In this document: positions 10,934 to 23,038 of the stretch, in pieces
How positions within the stretch are numbered: position 1 is the stretch's first letter
How the letters are laid out: every line of letters begins with the position of its first letter
Assembly (NCBI GenBank): GCA_025677825.1
Contig: JAIXMO010000077.1
Span: 1 to 64,000 of the forward strand
Origin: Helicostylum pulchrum
Taxonomy: Eukaryota > Mucoromycota > Mucoromycetes > Mucorales > Mucoraceae
Length of the DNA stretch: 64,000 bases
Direction of reading: 5' to 3'
Made by a program: the position numbers and the translations under genes
Notes under the pieces: model-generated
The model's input: the letters and a program-made list of their open reading frames with translations, nothing else
What the model was told of the DNA's origin: nothing
Databases searched by the model: none

Positions 10934-13620
10934 ATGGCTGAGGAATCTTCAAAGTTGTTACTAAAAACTAGGTATATATATCGGCTTTTTTTATTATTAT
11001 TATTGTGTTGAAATGTAGTACGGTCCGAGAAACTAATACATATACATAAACTTTCAAAATAGTTTCAAATCGATCAAAACAATTGAATCGATTTACACTG
11101 GTGGTAAAGTTGTTATTACTGACGATGCTAAATTTTTAATTTCAACACTCGATGAGGATATTATGGTTACCGAACTCGAAACCGGTAAACTTGTTCATAA
11201 ATTAGAAGGTGTACGTGTTATAAAACCCGACTTTTTTTTTGACATTTTCATAAAAACAAACTGACCTGTCATTTTTTATAAATAGGATACTGAAATTGTG
11301 ACGACCATGGCCGTTAAACCAGACGGAAAACATTTAATCAGTGCCAGTCGTAGTTTATTTATTCATATCTGGGACCTTGAGAAGGGACAAAATGTTCGTA
11401 AGATCAAAGCTCACGATGCACCAATTATTGTAATGGATATCGACAAGACTTCAACATTAGTTGCTACAGGTTCTGCAGACGCCAGTATTAAGATTTGGGA
11501 TATTGATAAGGGATTCTGTACCCATAACCTTAGAGGTCATGGTGGTGTTATTTCTGCCGTCAAATTCCATAACTTTAATGGTAAATGGTACGTGGCCTCA
11601 GGTGCTGATGATTGTCAAGTTCGTATTTGGGATTTGCAGACCAGAAGCTGTGTTGCTGTCTTACAGAGTCATGTTAGTGTTATTCGTGGTCTTGATTTCT
11701 CAGCCGATGGTAAATACTTAATTTCTGGTTCTCGTGATAAGGTTGTCAATGTTTGGGATTGGCAAGCAAAAGAATTGAGAGCCACTTACCCCATCTTTGA
11801 AACTATTGAAACAGTTGGATTTTTGGAAAAGAATGTTTTGCTTGCAGGCAAGTTCGGTGCACAATGGCAAGATGCCGATATCTTTTATACTGGTGGTGAT
11901 TCTGGTTTGGTTAAACTTTGGGATCTTAAAACCGGTAAATTGATCAAGGCTCAGGAACCTGAAAAGAACAGTGTCCATACTATTTCAGATGTTATTTATG
12001 TTCAAGAGACTCAAACTTTGGCTGCTGTTACCAATGATCAAAATATTTTAATGTATTCTTTGGAACAAAAATTAGAACGTGTAAAGCAAATTGTCGGTTA
12101 TAATGATGAAGTCGTCGATATTGCTTATTTAGGTGAAAACGAAACTCATTTGGCTGCTGCCACCAATAGTGCTCAATTAAGAGTTTATAATGTTGAGACT
12201 CAAGATTGTGATCTTTTATATGGTCATAAAGATATGATTATTGCTCTAGATAAGTCCAAGGATGGATCTATTGTAGTAACAGCTTCCAAGGATAAGACAG
12301 CTCGTATTTGGAAGATCGATTTGGAAAATGAGGATCAAAAGGAGAGATTTAAGGCAGCTGGTGTTTGTATCGGTCATACTGAATCTGTTGGTGCTGTTGC
12401 GCTCTCTAGAAAATCAAATACATTTATGCTTACAGGTAGTCAGGATAGAACTATTAAATACTGGAATTTAAGAGATATGGACCTGGAAAACCCTGATGAA
12501 GAATATAGACCTAAATCTTTATATACTCACCAAGCCCATGAAAAGGATATTAATACCATTTGTGTTGCACCCAACGATAAATTCTTTGCAACCGGTTCTC
12601 AAGATAAAACAGCCAAACTTTGGAACGTAGATTCTGGTGAATTGGTCGGTACCATGAAAGGTCATAAGCGTGGTATTTGGTGCGCTCAATTCTCTCCTGT
12701 TGATCAAGTTTTGGCTACCAGTTCAGGTGATAAAACTGTCAAGATTTGGAGTTTAAAGGACTTTACTTGTCTTAAGACATTTGAAGGTCACACAAATTCT
12801 GTCTTGCGTGTTGATTTCTTAACAGTTGGTATGCAATTAGTCTCTGCTGCCTCAGATGGTTTAGTCAAGGTCTGGACAATCAAGACAAACGAATGTGCTT
12901 CTACACTCGATAACCATACTCAAAAGGTTTGGGCTTTAGCTATTCGTAAGGATGAGAAACTCATTGCTTCCGCTGGTGCCGATTCTGTTATTAACTTTTG
13001 GGAAGATATCACTTTACAAGAGCAAGAAGAAGAATTAAAGGAGAAGGAGGAATTAATTATCAAGTAAGTTTGTGTTTATTTTTTATAGTATTTCAATTTT
13101 TATTTATTTATATTTTAAAAATAGAGAACAAGAATTACAAAACTTTATGCGTAAAAAGGATTATTTGAATGCCATTTTACTAGCATTGTCCTTAGAACAA
13201 CCTTTCCGTTTATTGGGATTATTTAGACAAGTTTATGAATCTAGACCTGATAACGATCAAAGTATCACTGGATCTGCAAATGTAGACAAAATTCTTTCAG
13301 AGTTATCTAGCGAAAACCTTGAAAAGTTATTAGGTTACATTAGAGATTGGAACACAAATGCCAAGCATTCAGATATTGCTCAAACTGTCCTTCATGCCAT
13401 TCTTGCATCTCATACATCAGAAGAATTAGTAGAAATTCCTACTGCTAAAGAGGTAATATAGATTTGACCTTTTATATATATTTATATGCATATTAACTTT
13501 TTTTTTTTACCATAGATTATTGATGGATTATTACCATACACTGATCGTCATTACCAACGTATCGATGATCTCATCACACAATCATTTATCATTGATTATA
13601 CACTTCAAGCACAAAAATAA
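10934..13620 (+). CDS. UTP13: U3 snoRNP WD40 protein Utp13 (TBL3)
   Basis: Five exons, 10934-10971, 11063-11210, 11286-13063, 13125-13452 and 13516-13620, encode 798 residues, close to yeast Utp13 (817) and human TBL3 (808). About a dozen WD40 repeats fill residues 20-640, forming two beta-propellers, with many GH...xWD/KIW repeats (for example KIWDIDKG, VRIWDLQT, AKLWNVDS). The C-terminal 150 residues are the helical Utp13 domain (LGLFRQVYESRP...LEKLLGYIRDWN). The start KTSFKSIKTIESIYTGGK matches the Utp13/TBL3 N-terminus. In yeast the protein is part of UTP-B in the 90S pre-ribosome and is needed for 18S rRNA processing in the nucleolus. AATAAA lies about 25 bp after the stop. Confidence 0.93.
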
Positions 13621-14704
13621 GCAACTCTACCTGTTAATCTAAAAGCCATTAAATAATTGATATTTTGAAGCATTTTTAACTATCAATAAAAACCTGTAAT
13701 TTTTCTTTCCCGTAAAGATTTTTTTTTTATTATTTGAGCTGTCTAAACAGTACTTTTGAATTGTTATTTCTTGTTAGTAAAAATAGAAAAATATAATCCG
13801 CAACTATGTGTATTCTTTTTAATAGTTACGAATATTATTTCTATTACGACATCTGACAGATTATTAATTTCTGTACTGCTAAAGCTTGTCATATAAAGAG
13901 TGCACCAGTAAAGGGAAAAATAGTATGCCGTCAAAATCAAACAAATCGGGGTATATGCTGTACAGACATCTGAGAGAAAAGACCCCTTTTTAAACATGAC
14001 TTTGCTCGACTATTTACCTTCTCAAGAATAAAGGACGTGGTAAAATTAGTACTGTGCGTACAATCAAATAAATATATTTAAAATAAGATAGACATGGATG
14101 ACTAAACGCGAGGTAATTTAGAGTTGATATCTTGGCAGATCTGAGCGCAGACTTACTTTTTACTATAAGTCTAAAAGGGCGATGTTTGCAATAGAATAAG
14201 TTTAGCAACATAATATTAATCCCCCGAATATATGTATATGTCTACCTTCGAACAATAAAAAGAAATCATGTTGACTTAATATAAAAAGACTATAAAAGCG
14301 TTTTTAACTTATATTTGTTTCGTTCTGACGGTATTATAATGATATCGATTATTATTAAGGTAAATAATAACAATTTAAAGAAAAAATGATTTCTCATTAA
14401 TCTTTGCAATAATATATTCATTAGTAAAGCAAAAAAGCGAGATATTGATTGTGTAGGTATCTTGAAATGAATATAAAGAAGAAATATCACAACAGATAAT
14501 TTGAGAGTCGCTAACATTTTCAAAATATCCGATAAGTACTTGGGAAAAAAGATAGAATCTCGAAAGTAACTATGTAAAAAAGAAAAGTTTATTATATTAC
14601 TAGTAGCGTATTGAAATAAAGGTCGAATAAATCACTGCAATAACAGCATATATATATGTTGAGCAAAGTTCTTACGAAAAATACAAACTGTCTCCTTTTC
14701 TTAA
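13621..14704. other. Intergenic region after Utp13
   Basis: The Utp13 3' end with its AATAAA is followed by about 1 kb of AT-rich sequence. I see no gene, only short open stretches without family features. Confidence 0.5.
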
Positions 14705-14990
14705 TTTCGTTAATGTACAGGTGCTGAAGACAACCTTGCTCACTTTGTCATAGATTGTCCGAGAAAACGATAAGTATACCCAAGTATCTTCCGTATGTGC
14801 TCATCACTATTCCCGAAATATTAACCTCGCTTTTCTCTCTTGAATCCCTTACAAAAATTCGAAAACGGCACGGCAAAAAATGTTGGCCATATATGCAGTG
14901 TACATGGGCGTCATCTCTCTTATGCGACCATCTAAATATTGACTATGTGCAATGTATGTGGTCTGTCCACCATATAATTTAATTGATCGT
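14705..14990 (+). pseudogene. Possible LINE reverse-transcriptase C-terminal relic
   Basis: At 14723-14770 the plus strand reads AEDNLAHFVIDCPRKR and then stops. The E-x-x-x-H-x-x-x-x-C-P pattern is the signature of the zinc-binding segment after reverse transcriptase in non-LTR retrotransposons (zf-RVT type). Downstream frames up to about 14990 have stops and show only weak resemblance to the tail that usually follows. A short decayed copy is the simplest reading. The identification rests on one short motif. Confidence 0.35.
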
Positions 14991-15640
14991 TCCAGGCGAT
15001 AGACGTTTTTATAGTGATGATGCGATCCTGTTCTTCTGTGCCTCCAGACGCACAAGCCGTAACTTCAAATGAAGAGGCCACGCTCGCGACCAAAAAAATA
15101 ATATTTAATAAGACATGCGAATAAATTTAGTAGACGAAGAAAAGAAAATAGACTTATTTTGGTTCTCTTAACGCATCATTAAATTTCAAAAGATTAATAT
15201 TTAGGCATATGTATATTGATTTTTCGAGGGATTAGTTAGTTTGGGAGCTTCTCGATCATCCGCTAAACGGCTCGCGCAATATTCCACTAGATATTTGGTT
15301 ACTGCTTTTTAGGCAATTCTTTTTTAACAAACAACTACAAGTCAGCACTCTTAAGTTTCGAAATGTAAATAAAACTTATTTTTTAACCCTTTTTTTTTTT
15401 TTTGCTAGACGATATGAAAAGGTTTTCAAATGATTTATGAGTTTCCATTTTCGAGCGTAAAATTTATATAATTATGAACTAATTTATATTTTCTTGGGAT
15501 GTAATTTTAACAGTTACTAAAAAACGGTATTCGAGTAATGTGTATTTAAAGTAATAGAGAATTATTATGATATTGTTTATATCACTGTAAAAATTTTTTA
15601 TTATAGTTATTAGTTCTGTAATACAGAATTAGGCTTTTTA
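14991..15640. other. Intergenic, no recognisable content
   Basis: AT-rich sequence with a 17-T run near 15387. I see no gene, RNA or repeat I can support. Confidence 0.4.
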
Positions 15641-15960
15641 TTAAAGCTCCAAATGTTGAATGTCAACTCTGACAAGCGCGAATTCATAAGAACCCTTGAT
15701 TGATGGCATGGTAACACCTGTGACTGGAATCTTGAAACCACAAAAAAAAAAAAATTTCTTTCTTTTTGACAGTCTTGTTTTTAAGTATCCGCAACCGAAA
15801 AAAAAAAGGATAAAAGGCGAGAAAAAGTATGCAAGTTTTTCTTTTCTTTAGACAAATCTTCCTGACAATGGAATGTATGATGATAGCTTTCCAGACTCTT
15901 GTTTACGATCAAGCTCCCTAGAAATATTTCGGTATTTCCTGGGAGATATGACGATTCACG
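15641..15960 (-). pseudogene. Protein-coding relic, possibly arrestin-like
   Basis: Two minus-strand blocks look protein-like but cannot be joined to an open gene. The block at about 15957-15850 reads ESSYLPGNTEIFLGSLIVNK. The block at about 15740-15641 reads FKIPVTGVTMPSIKGSYEF and continues to ...VRVDIQHLEL and a TAA followed by AATAAAA. 'YLPGxxI.GSLIVN' and 'P.P.(F/I)xGxYx' are reminiscent of arrestin N-domains, but this is weak. A purine-rich gap and in-frame stops upstream suggest decay. It could also be the last exons of an unrecognised gene. Confidence 0.25.
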
Positions 15961-16405
15961 CTGGAGTCACCATATCACACCTTTTAATCAGCGTGCTATG
16001 TTTGATGTTATGCGATCTGACTAAAAAATGTCAACCTTTTTTTTTAAATTAAATAAAAATGAAAAAATTAAGTCTTCTTAAATGAGGAATTTTATTTAAG
16101 CGAGGGATTTTTACTGGACATATTGTTTTTTTTTTGAGTAAGAGAGCAAAAAGGAATGGAATTGGGGGATTTTTTTTTATGTACATATTACATATTTTTC
16201 TTTTTTTTTTTTGGTTTTTGTGTTTGTGTGTGTGTGTGTGTGTGTGTACAAAGAATAGTAAGCATGAAATCAAACTGTAAATTATTTTTTTTAAAAAAAA
16301 CAGGGGAAAAGGGTCTATTTAAAAAAAAAGATAGATGAAAGAGTGACTCAACCTGAGGATAGATATTTTGTTTTTTTACGAAAAAAAAAAAAAAAAAAGA
16401 AAAGA
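15961..16405. other. Intergenic, homopolymer and TG-repeat rich
   Basis: Contains T and A runs, a (TG)n tract near 16221-16248 and an A run at about 16381-16398. No gene seen. Confidence 0.5.
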
Positions 16406-18094
16406 TCACTTCATACTCGTGTCATCTTTATCTTCCAAAGTTTCCTTTTTCAATGTTAATTCTTGCTTTACTTTTTTCTTGGTTAGTTTTGCATAATCTA
16501 TAATGATAAACTTTAAAACTTCAAATCCTTTTGTTTTTGTTTGTGAACTTACGTAAACCGCATGCATTACAAAGTGTTCGGGCCCCCTCAGGTCCCCTTC
16601 GCCATTCTGGAGTCTCACTTATATTGCAACTGTGGCATCTATTTTGGAAAACGGGTCGTTTCTACAAAAAGTATAAATTACTTGAGTTTTATCTGTATGT
16701 GTATAGAAAAAAGAAAAGAAAAAAAGTTACCCCTCTTTTTCTACGCCTATAAGAGTTGGAAGACATTACACCACCTGTAGATGCCATTGAGTTATTCGAT
16801 GTATCCCAATTTTCATTGTCCTATAATAAATATAAAAATAGATATTACATAATAGTAGATGATGATAATGATGATGATGATGATGATAGATTTAGTAAAG
16901 AAAAGAAAAAAAAGAAAAGCGGGTTAGTACCCAATTTGAGATAATGAGTCATTCTGTACTTTTTTTTTTTTTTTTTTTTTTTTCAAGAAAGAAATAGATT
17001 CTTACCTCTGCACCACGTACATTATGTTGATCGGAAACTCTATGTGCTTTAGCATATTCTGCTGCTAATTGATGTTTTCTTAATCGAAGTAATGCATTCA
17101 ATACTTCGTTGGCTCTTCCAATCATATCGTCTAACCAAGGTCGCATTAAAGTTGGGTTACTGAAATAGTCTTCGTTTTCTACCATTGAGCTTTTTCTTTG
17201 ATTCATATTCTCTGCAAGACAGTTACAATGTTTAATAACCTAAAATAGATTTACAGAATCGCCAAAAAAAAAAAAAAAAAAAAAAAGAATAAAAAAAAAA
17301 AAAAAGTAAATAAATAAATGTTATTTGTTGTTTGCTAAATTAAGTTGTAAATCCGTTAAAAAAAAAATAGTTACTTCTTCAATATCTTTTTCAATATTAC
17401 GCAAAGAAGGTGTTGAAAGAGACATTGGAGTTAGTACGAATTCGACAGGAGCAGTACTATTTGTGTTAGTACTACTGCTACTGCTACTATAATTGTTCAT
17501 TGCAGCAGAAGTGAACGATGTATTGTTTGCGGAAGAAGGAGAGGTACTGTTATTGTTATTTGGCTGGTATTTAAAAACGGATTGCTGGTTTACAGATGTT
17601 GTTGTAGATTGTTGTTGAGGAGATATGATACTATTGATACTATTTTTTCGAAAGGTAGATATTTGAGGTAATGAATTTTGACGATAATGAGTTTCGCGAT
17701 CATTTTGATACCTAATATCGTCTCTATCCATAGGAGATAACGGTAATGAAGAATAAGAAGAATTAGTGGAAGCATTAGCAACAGCTGTAGTGGTGGAACG
17801 TGTAGTAAAGTAGTCTATTCTAGATTGATTGTCGGTTTGTTTATTTGGAATGGGGCTCCAGGGCTCATTATTATTTCGCGGTATAGAAGGGGATAGTATA
17901 TTCTCTTGCATACTCATATAACTATTATTACTTCCAGAAGGTGAAAGTATATGAGCATTACTGCTTGTCGATAATGTTGTTGATGGCGGAGGCCAAGATC
18001 TACTGGCGAAAAAACCATCCATTGTCGATATTGGTGGTAATATTAATCGTTCATTATCTACTTTACTTGTCGTCGGTGTCGGTTCATGATCCAT
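16406..18094 (-). CDS. GATA-type zinc-finger transcription factor
   Basis: Five exons, 18094-17375, 17239-17006, 16820-16731, 16661-16553 and 16497-16406, encode 414 residues. The N-terminal 240 residues are low complexity (Ser, Asn, Thr, Gln and SP motifs). A helical middle domain (about 241-318, VIKHCNCLAENMNQ...LRKHQLAAEYAK) is followed by one GATA finger. The finger is CX2CX18CX2C with cysteines at 357, 360, 379 and 382 and the core ETPEWRRGPEGARTLCNAC, then a basic tail (YAKLTKKKVK). The 18-residue loop and the C-terminal position resemble NsdD-type developmental regulators, which is inference. The start chosen is the methionine before DHEPTPTTSK; sequence further upstream is A/T-rich and looks like leader. 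Direct binding to GATA sites is expected. Confidence 0.88.
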
Positions 18095-19070
18095 ACTACT
18101 ACTATTTAATCGTAAGTGATAAAGACCGAATGAATAAAAGATGTAGTTAATGTATTTATATAAAAAAAAGACGAAAAAAAAAATAATACTGATATTAGTC
18201 ATTTATACGGGGAAATAAAATTATTTATATAATACACACATATATATGTTAACATGTGTTTATAGCGCATAAGTACGCACACACACATACGCACACACAC
18301 ACGCACACGTACACATACACATATATATATTGCATATATATTATAATTTACCTTGGAGGTGAATATGTCATAGTAATAACGATATATATTGCCTTTTTTT
18401 TTTCGCCAGTATATAAGCTATAAATATATATTTATTTACTACTTTAACAGTTTAAAAAAAGAAGGTAAAAAAAAAAAAAGGGAGAGAGAGAGAAAAGAGA
18501 AGGAAAAGAAAGAAAAAAAATCAAAAAGAGGAATTAAGTGTGTCGTAAGGTTTGTTTGATCGATATCAATGTGACATTCTTTTCATCTATTCGAATAACC
18601 AAAGAGGGAGAGTGAGACAGTAGATCACATGGTGCTAATCCTGCTCACAGTCAGTGTAACAACTTGTAGTTTTACCCACAAAATATCCAGGTTACCCAAT
18701 TTTGGGTATTGAAAAATACAAGTTGTTACTAATTGTAATTGTTTGGATCTGTTCTGAAAAAGATAGCTGTTAAAAAACCTTGGGCTCCGATTGAAAATAA
18801 TCGTATAATATATAAATATATATAAAAGTTTATTCTTTTAGGAATGCCTGACTGTAATATGTGTCGATGCTTTATATATAAATGTGTGCATGTGCGAGTG
18901 GGAGTGCGAGTGCAAGTATAATTGTAAGTTGTGAGTTGTGAGTTGTGCGTATATATATATATGTATATAAAAGCAAATCATTATTATTATCATTATATGA
19001 AGGAGTTAAAAAAATAAATAAATAAGGGGGGTGATTTTTGTTTTATAAGTGAGAATATACATAATTGAGA
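18095..19070. other. Intergenic promoter region with microsatellites
   Basis: Contains a CA/TA-rich microsatellite at about 18230-18345, a purine-rich GA tract at about 18470-18520 and a GAGTGCGAGTGC-like tract near 18895-18950. No gene seen. A fold-back repeat inside it is listed separately. Confidence 0.55.
18656..18729. repeat. 74-bp fold-back (MITE-like) inverted repeat
   Basis: A perfect 13-bp inverted repeat (GTAACAACTTGTA at 18656-18668, TACAAGTTGTTAC at 18717-18729) encloses a second palindrome, TACCCAATTTTGGGTA. With a short gap the arms can be aligned over about 22 bp. No target duplication is clear. Confidence 0.5.
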
Positions 19071-21117
19071 TTATCGTACAGAAAAAGACGGACTATTAGA
19101 TTCGCCAAAGATGCCATTATTATCCCCTACGATCGAGGTATTTCCATTGGCTGCAAAAACTATATTATGTTGTTGTTGTTGTTGCTGCTGCTGTTGCTGC
19201 TGCTGTTGTTGTTGTTGTTGCTGATGCTGATGCTGCTGATGCTGCTGCTGTTGTTGTTGAAAGTACGATTGTCGAATAGCAGCATTATTATCTAAATTGT
19301 TGTGTCCTAAACTGTTATTATCATTAAGTACAATAGACTTTGGCGTCATCGCATCTAATAATATATCTCTTAAACGGAAACACTGACGTTTACGCTTAAC
19401 GAAGAAAAACGGTTTTTGAGCTAGTGGAGCAGGTCTGCTTAATCGAAGTGCCTGCATAACATTTTCTACTTCTTCATCAGAATCAACAAATGCCTCCTCA
19501 TTTGACTGAGCTGTTAAGGTGATACTAGTGCCACTATTATTTATGCCACCATTTAAGCTATTATTACCATTTCCAGATGAGGAAGTGATTTGGTTTTGTA
19601 ACTTTTTTAAATTTTTAATGGATTTTCCAGACGCACTATTACCAACGCCATTTACCAAAGTGGTGGGATGAGTGGAAGTAGTAGCTATAATGATGCCAAA
19701 AAAAAAAAAAGATAAGGTTAGCTAAAGAGACGAATCATTTACTGAGTATTGAACCTTTTTTCATTGACACGTGTTCTTTACCATTGGGTCTTCCAATTGA
19801 TTTCTTTTGATAGGCAGCTAATAATACATCATATGGCTGCGATCTACCGTCTACAGCACGTTTTGCACCCATTGAATGACTTTTACATGTCAATGACCGA
19901 GTACACGGCAAGTTGTTTAAACCCTGAATAACACCGCATTGTTTGTCTAAATCTAAGGGAGCTAAACATAATACAAAATGTATTAGTAATGTTAAACTTT
20001 TTTCTTTTTATGCTGATATAACTTTTGTTACCTTTTTGCTTTGTAGTCTTTTTCAATTTTTCTTTTTTCGCTCTCTTCTTTTCAATCTTTTCTAATGAAG
20101 TAGAAGGAGGTCGTTTAGCCGTAGAAGAAAGATTATCTAATTCCTCTATATTATATATATATGAGTCATTATTACACACTAGGTATATATATATATTATA
20201 TATAAAAAAAAAGTGATCATTATATACCATCTATATCTATTACTCTCTTCTTTTTTTTCAAGTTTTTTTTAGACTCTATCTCTTCATCGTCCGAGAAAAA
20301 GTCCTTTTTTCGGTCTTGGTGACCTCCAATGCACGATACTATATTCGAAAATAATTGCCATATTTCGATCAATATCTCCTTTTTAAGCTTAATCCCTAAT
20401 CTTTACCTGAGTGTTCCTTGAATTTACTCGCTAGTAACGGTCTTTCACAATTTTTACACTTTACTACCACTATATCGTCCTCCATTGGCATTACACCAAA
20501 TAGTCCCATATCTTTCTCATTTAATCGTGTCGTTGCCGGTGACCCACTTTCTGAAAAACTATCATCTATTATATCTTTTAATATCACTTTTACTTTCTTT
20601 CTCTGTCTTTCTTTCTTTTTCTTTTTTTTTGTAATTTTACCTTCTGATTCTAATTGCATCGATTCTCTCATTGTATTCCAACATAACCCATCAACATCTT
20701 TAAATTCCTTTACACCCTTTTTCCTTTTTAAATCGATACTACTTATACCATTCCAACTCTTTTCATCTTGAAAGACTGATAATGTCCCTGGTGTGACATG
20801 TTTCGACCAATTTAAAGAACCTTCCGACCGTAATAGTGGTTTCGATAACTGTGTTATATCTGTTTTTTGTTTTTTTGTTAGTCATCTATTAGTCTTTTGT
20901 TACTACATTCCAAATAGTACCTGACTGAAGTTTTTCTATTTTGTTTCCTTTACTTCTTAACACGTCCTGTTGCTCTTCTGTTAATAGATCTATAATTATT
21001 ATTTTTTCATCAATTCAGATTAATTTGATTGTGACCCTATTTTTTTTTTATTTATTCATTGTTTTTTATTATACCTTTGGTATTTGTATATTTTTTAGTA
21101 TTTCCGTTTGAAGACAT
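19071..21117 (-). CDS. SGF73: SAGA deubiquitinase-module subunit Sgf73 / ataxin-7 homologue
   Basis: Seven exons, 21117-21075, 20989-20921, 20859-20407, 20338-20228, 20145-20032, 19961-19782 and 19684-19071, encode 527 residues. A zinc-finger motif spans the exon 3/4 junction ([17 protein letters not shown], then VSC). A lysine-rich nuclear-type stretch follows. The SCA7 domain lies at about residues 264-323, with [20 protein letters not shown] and the [13 protein letters not shown] end. These two domains in this order define Sgf73/ATXN7, the subunit that anchors the Ubp8 deubiquitinase module to SAGA. The C-terminus has a Gln/His tract at about residues 465-497. The start fits the first frame-keeping exon. 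Confidence 0.9.
19168..19260 (-). repeat. CAR repeat encoding polyglutamine/histidine tract
   Basis: Within the last Sgf73 exon the minus strand encodes Q6-H-Q2-H-Q-H and then about 18 Gln. CAA and CAG codons are mixed, which normally damps repeat expansion. Confidence 0.9.
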
Positions 21118-23038
21118 GGTGTTTTAAATAGAAAGAAAGAGATAGAGAGAAATAGAGAGAGAGATAGAGAGCAAGTGATAGTAAACGAACGATAAAAAAA
21201 AAAAAAGAGAATTATTTTACACCTATCTTGGTAGTGCATTCTCTCCCATTAATGCCTCAAGTAATAACTCGGACCCAAAAAAAATTCACCTACGTCATCC
21301 CGCTTAAAAACGACAGCTCGAGACTTAAGTTTATCGCCTTGAGTGTGCAACTGTCTCGAAACCACTACTATGGTTGAAATGTGTCTTTGTACTTTTTTTT
21401 TTTTTTTTTTTTTTTAAAAAAAAAAGCACACTAAAGCCTTTTTTTTCTTTTTTTAAAGCTAGAAAATAAGCTATACAGTTATCTCATACGTTATCTTGAC
21501 TTCAATTAGCGAATAAATTACCTCCAAATTGAAATTTTGCCTCGATATATACTTTTTTTTAAAGTTTGAAGTACGTCAAAAGAAAGCATGTGTTGTTTTA
21601 TGAAAATTACAACAGAAAAAAAAAAACGCTATATATATTTTTTTTTAAAAAAAAGGGAATTTTACTTGAAAATCTTATTAAGCATCTATAAATTTATTGA
21701 AAACATTTTTTCCCTCCCGTTTCAATGGAATACACTCCCCGTTCAACTGCTGTTAAATCCAACTTCTTTAATGTTACGCAAATCACCTAAGGCCAAGATG
21801 AAAATGGTATGATACTTCACAATTTTGAGCAACAGAGATCTCTTTTTTTTTAATGCAGCTTACATGTACAAAAGTCAGAATTGTATTTGGTAGGATATAT
21901 CAAACAAGGTTGATATCTAGGTACTTTAATACCTAAAAGAAGTATGAACAAGCATCACTTCTTTTTTTTTTCCTTCGCTATTATATTGCTATTATCAAAT
22001 TCATGTTCACAAGAGGTGCAATTCTTATTCTTATTTTTATTTATAAAGATAACATGTATTCAATTGAGAAGGTTAAAGCGACAGTAGATACATTACCTAA
22101 TAAACTATTTTATAATAAGACATCGTTTAGTTTCGCCTCCCAACAAAAAACGTAGACATGCTACATTTATATTTTGAGGCCAGTCTCTTGACGGCTCATT
22201 ATATATGCGTATTTACTCAATTCATACGCGTTTTATCAAATAAGAATATAATAATAAAAAAAAATAGTAGAGTAAAATCATGCGAATTTTTTTTTTTATC
22301 TTAAAGGTAATTAGATTGAACAGATTTTTAACTGTGAAAGAGTACGATGTATATAGTAAACCATTTACCGAAAAAAAAAAGGATATTGTATGACTCAGGC
22401 TGTTTATATACCGAGCCTTTGTAAAACTATTCCTGTATTAAATTTTTTCGTAGTTTAATTGCATCGTTTGCTGATTTTGTATATGTTTTTTTTTTGGGTG
22501 GGGATAAATTTCTGGGATTTTATAGAAAAAAGAGTACAGTAAGCTTATAAAAAAGTTCAATGTGATTCAAGCGTATGTAAGGTTTTTATAGCTGTTTATG
22601 GAAGGTTAACATTGTATATAGTTTTTTGAAGTAACAAAGTTATTGAATGATAAATGCGCTAAAAAATGTCATGTGAGGTCTATCAAAAAAGGGTTGTAAA
22701 AGGGAACACTATCTAAATCAATAAAGCGAGCTCAAGTAGTACGAGATGAAATATAGATCATGAAGTCCCAAAAATTCATAATTCATATGTTGATAAGTCA
22801 CTGATTGGCTTATAGGCCTAAAAAGAATAGCGGGAATAAAAAAGTTCCAATCATATTACCTGTGGTACCTGTTTGTGACGAGAGTTTAAAAATGCTGTTT
22901 GTGTAAGAAATTCTTTTTTCTCTCTCTTTTTTTCTCTGCCTTTTTTTTTTTCTTTTTTATTTTTATCTCACACACACACAAACATATTTTACTGTAAAAA
23001 AAATTTTTTTTTTTACTTTTGATAAAGTGTATTAAGAT
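21118..23038. other. Long intergenic region upstream of the P5 ATPase
   Basis: About 1.9 kb. It begins with a GAGA-rich tract (21129-21175), which may be leader or promoter of the SGF73 gene, and has a 23-T run near 21392. A short open stretch at 21720-21812 has no family features. Pyrimidine-rich sequence before 23039 probably forms the ATPase core promoter and leader. No gene is supported. Confidence 0.5.

Noticed and set aside
11461..12707. Several open frames overlapping the Utp13 exons in other frames and on the other strand
   Set aside because: They are shadows of a strongly conserved WD40 gene and have no features of their own.
19065..19295. Poly-leucine frame on the plus strand
   Set aside because: It is the reverse strand of the polyglutamine repeat of Sgf73.
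21588..21812. Short plus-strand frame upstream of the P5 ATPase
   Set aside because: Half of it is poly-A/T-derived; no splice-supported extension or family motif.
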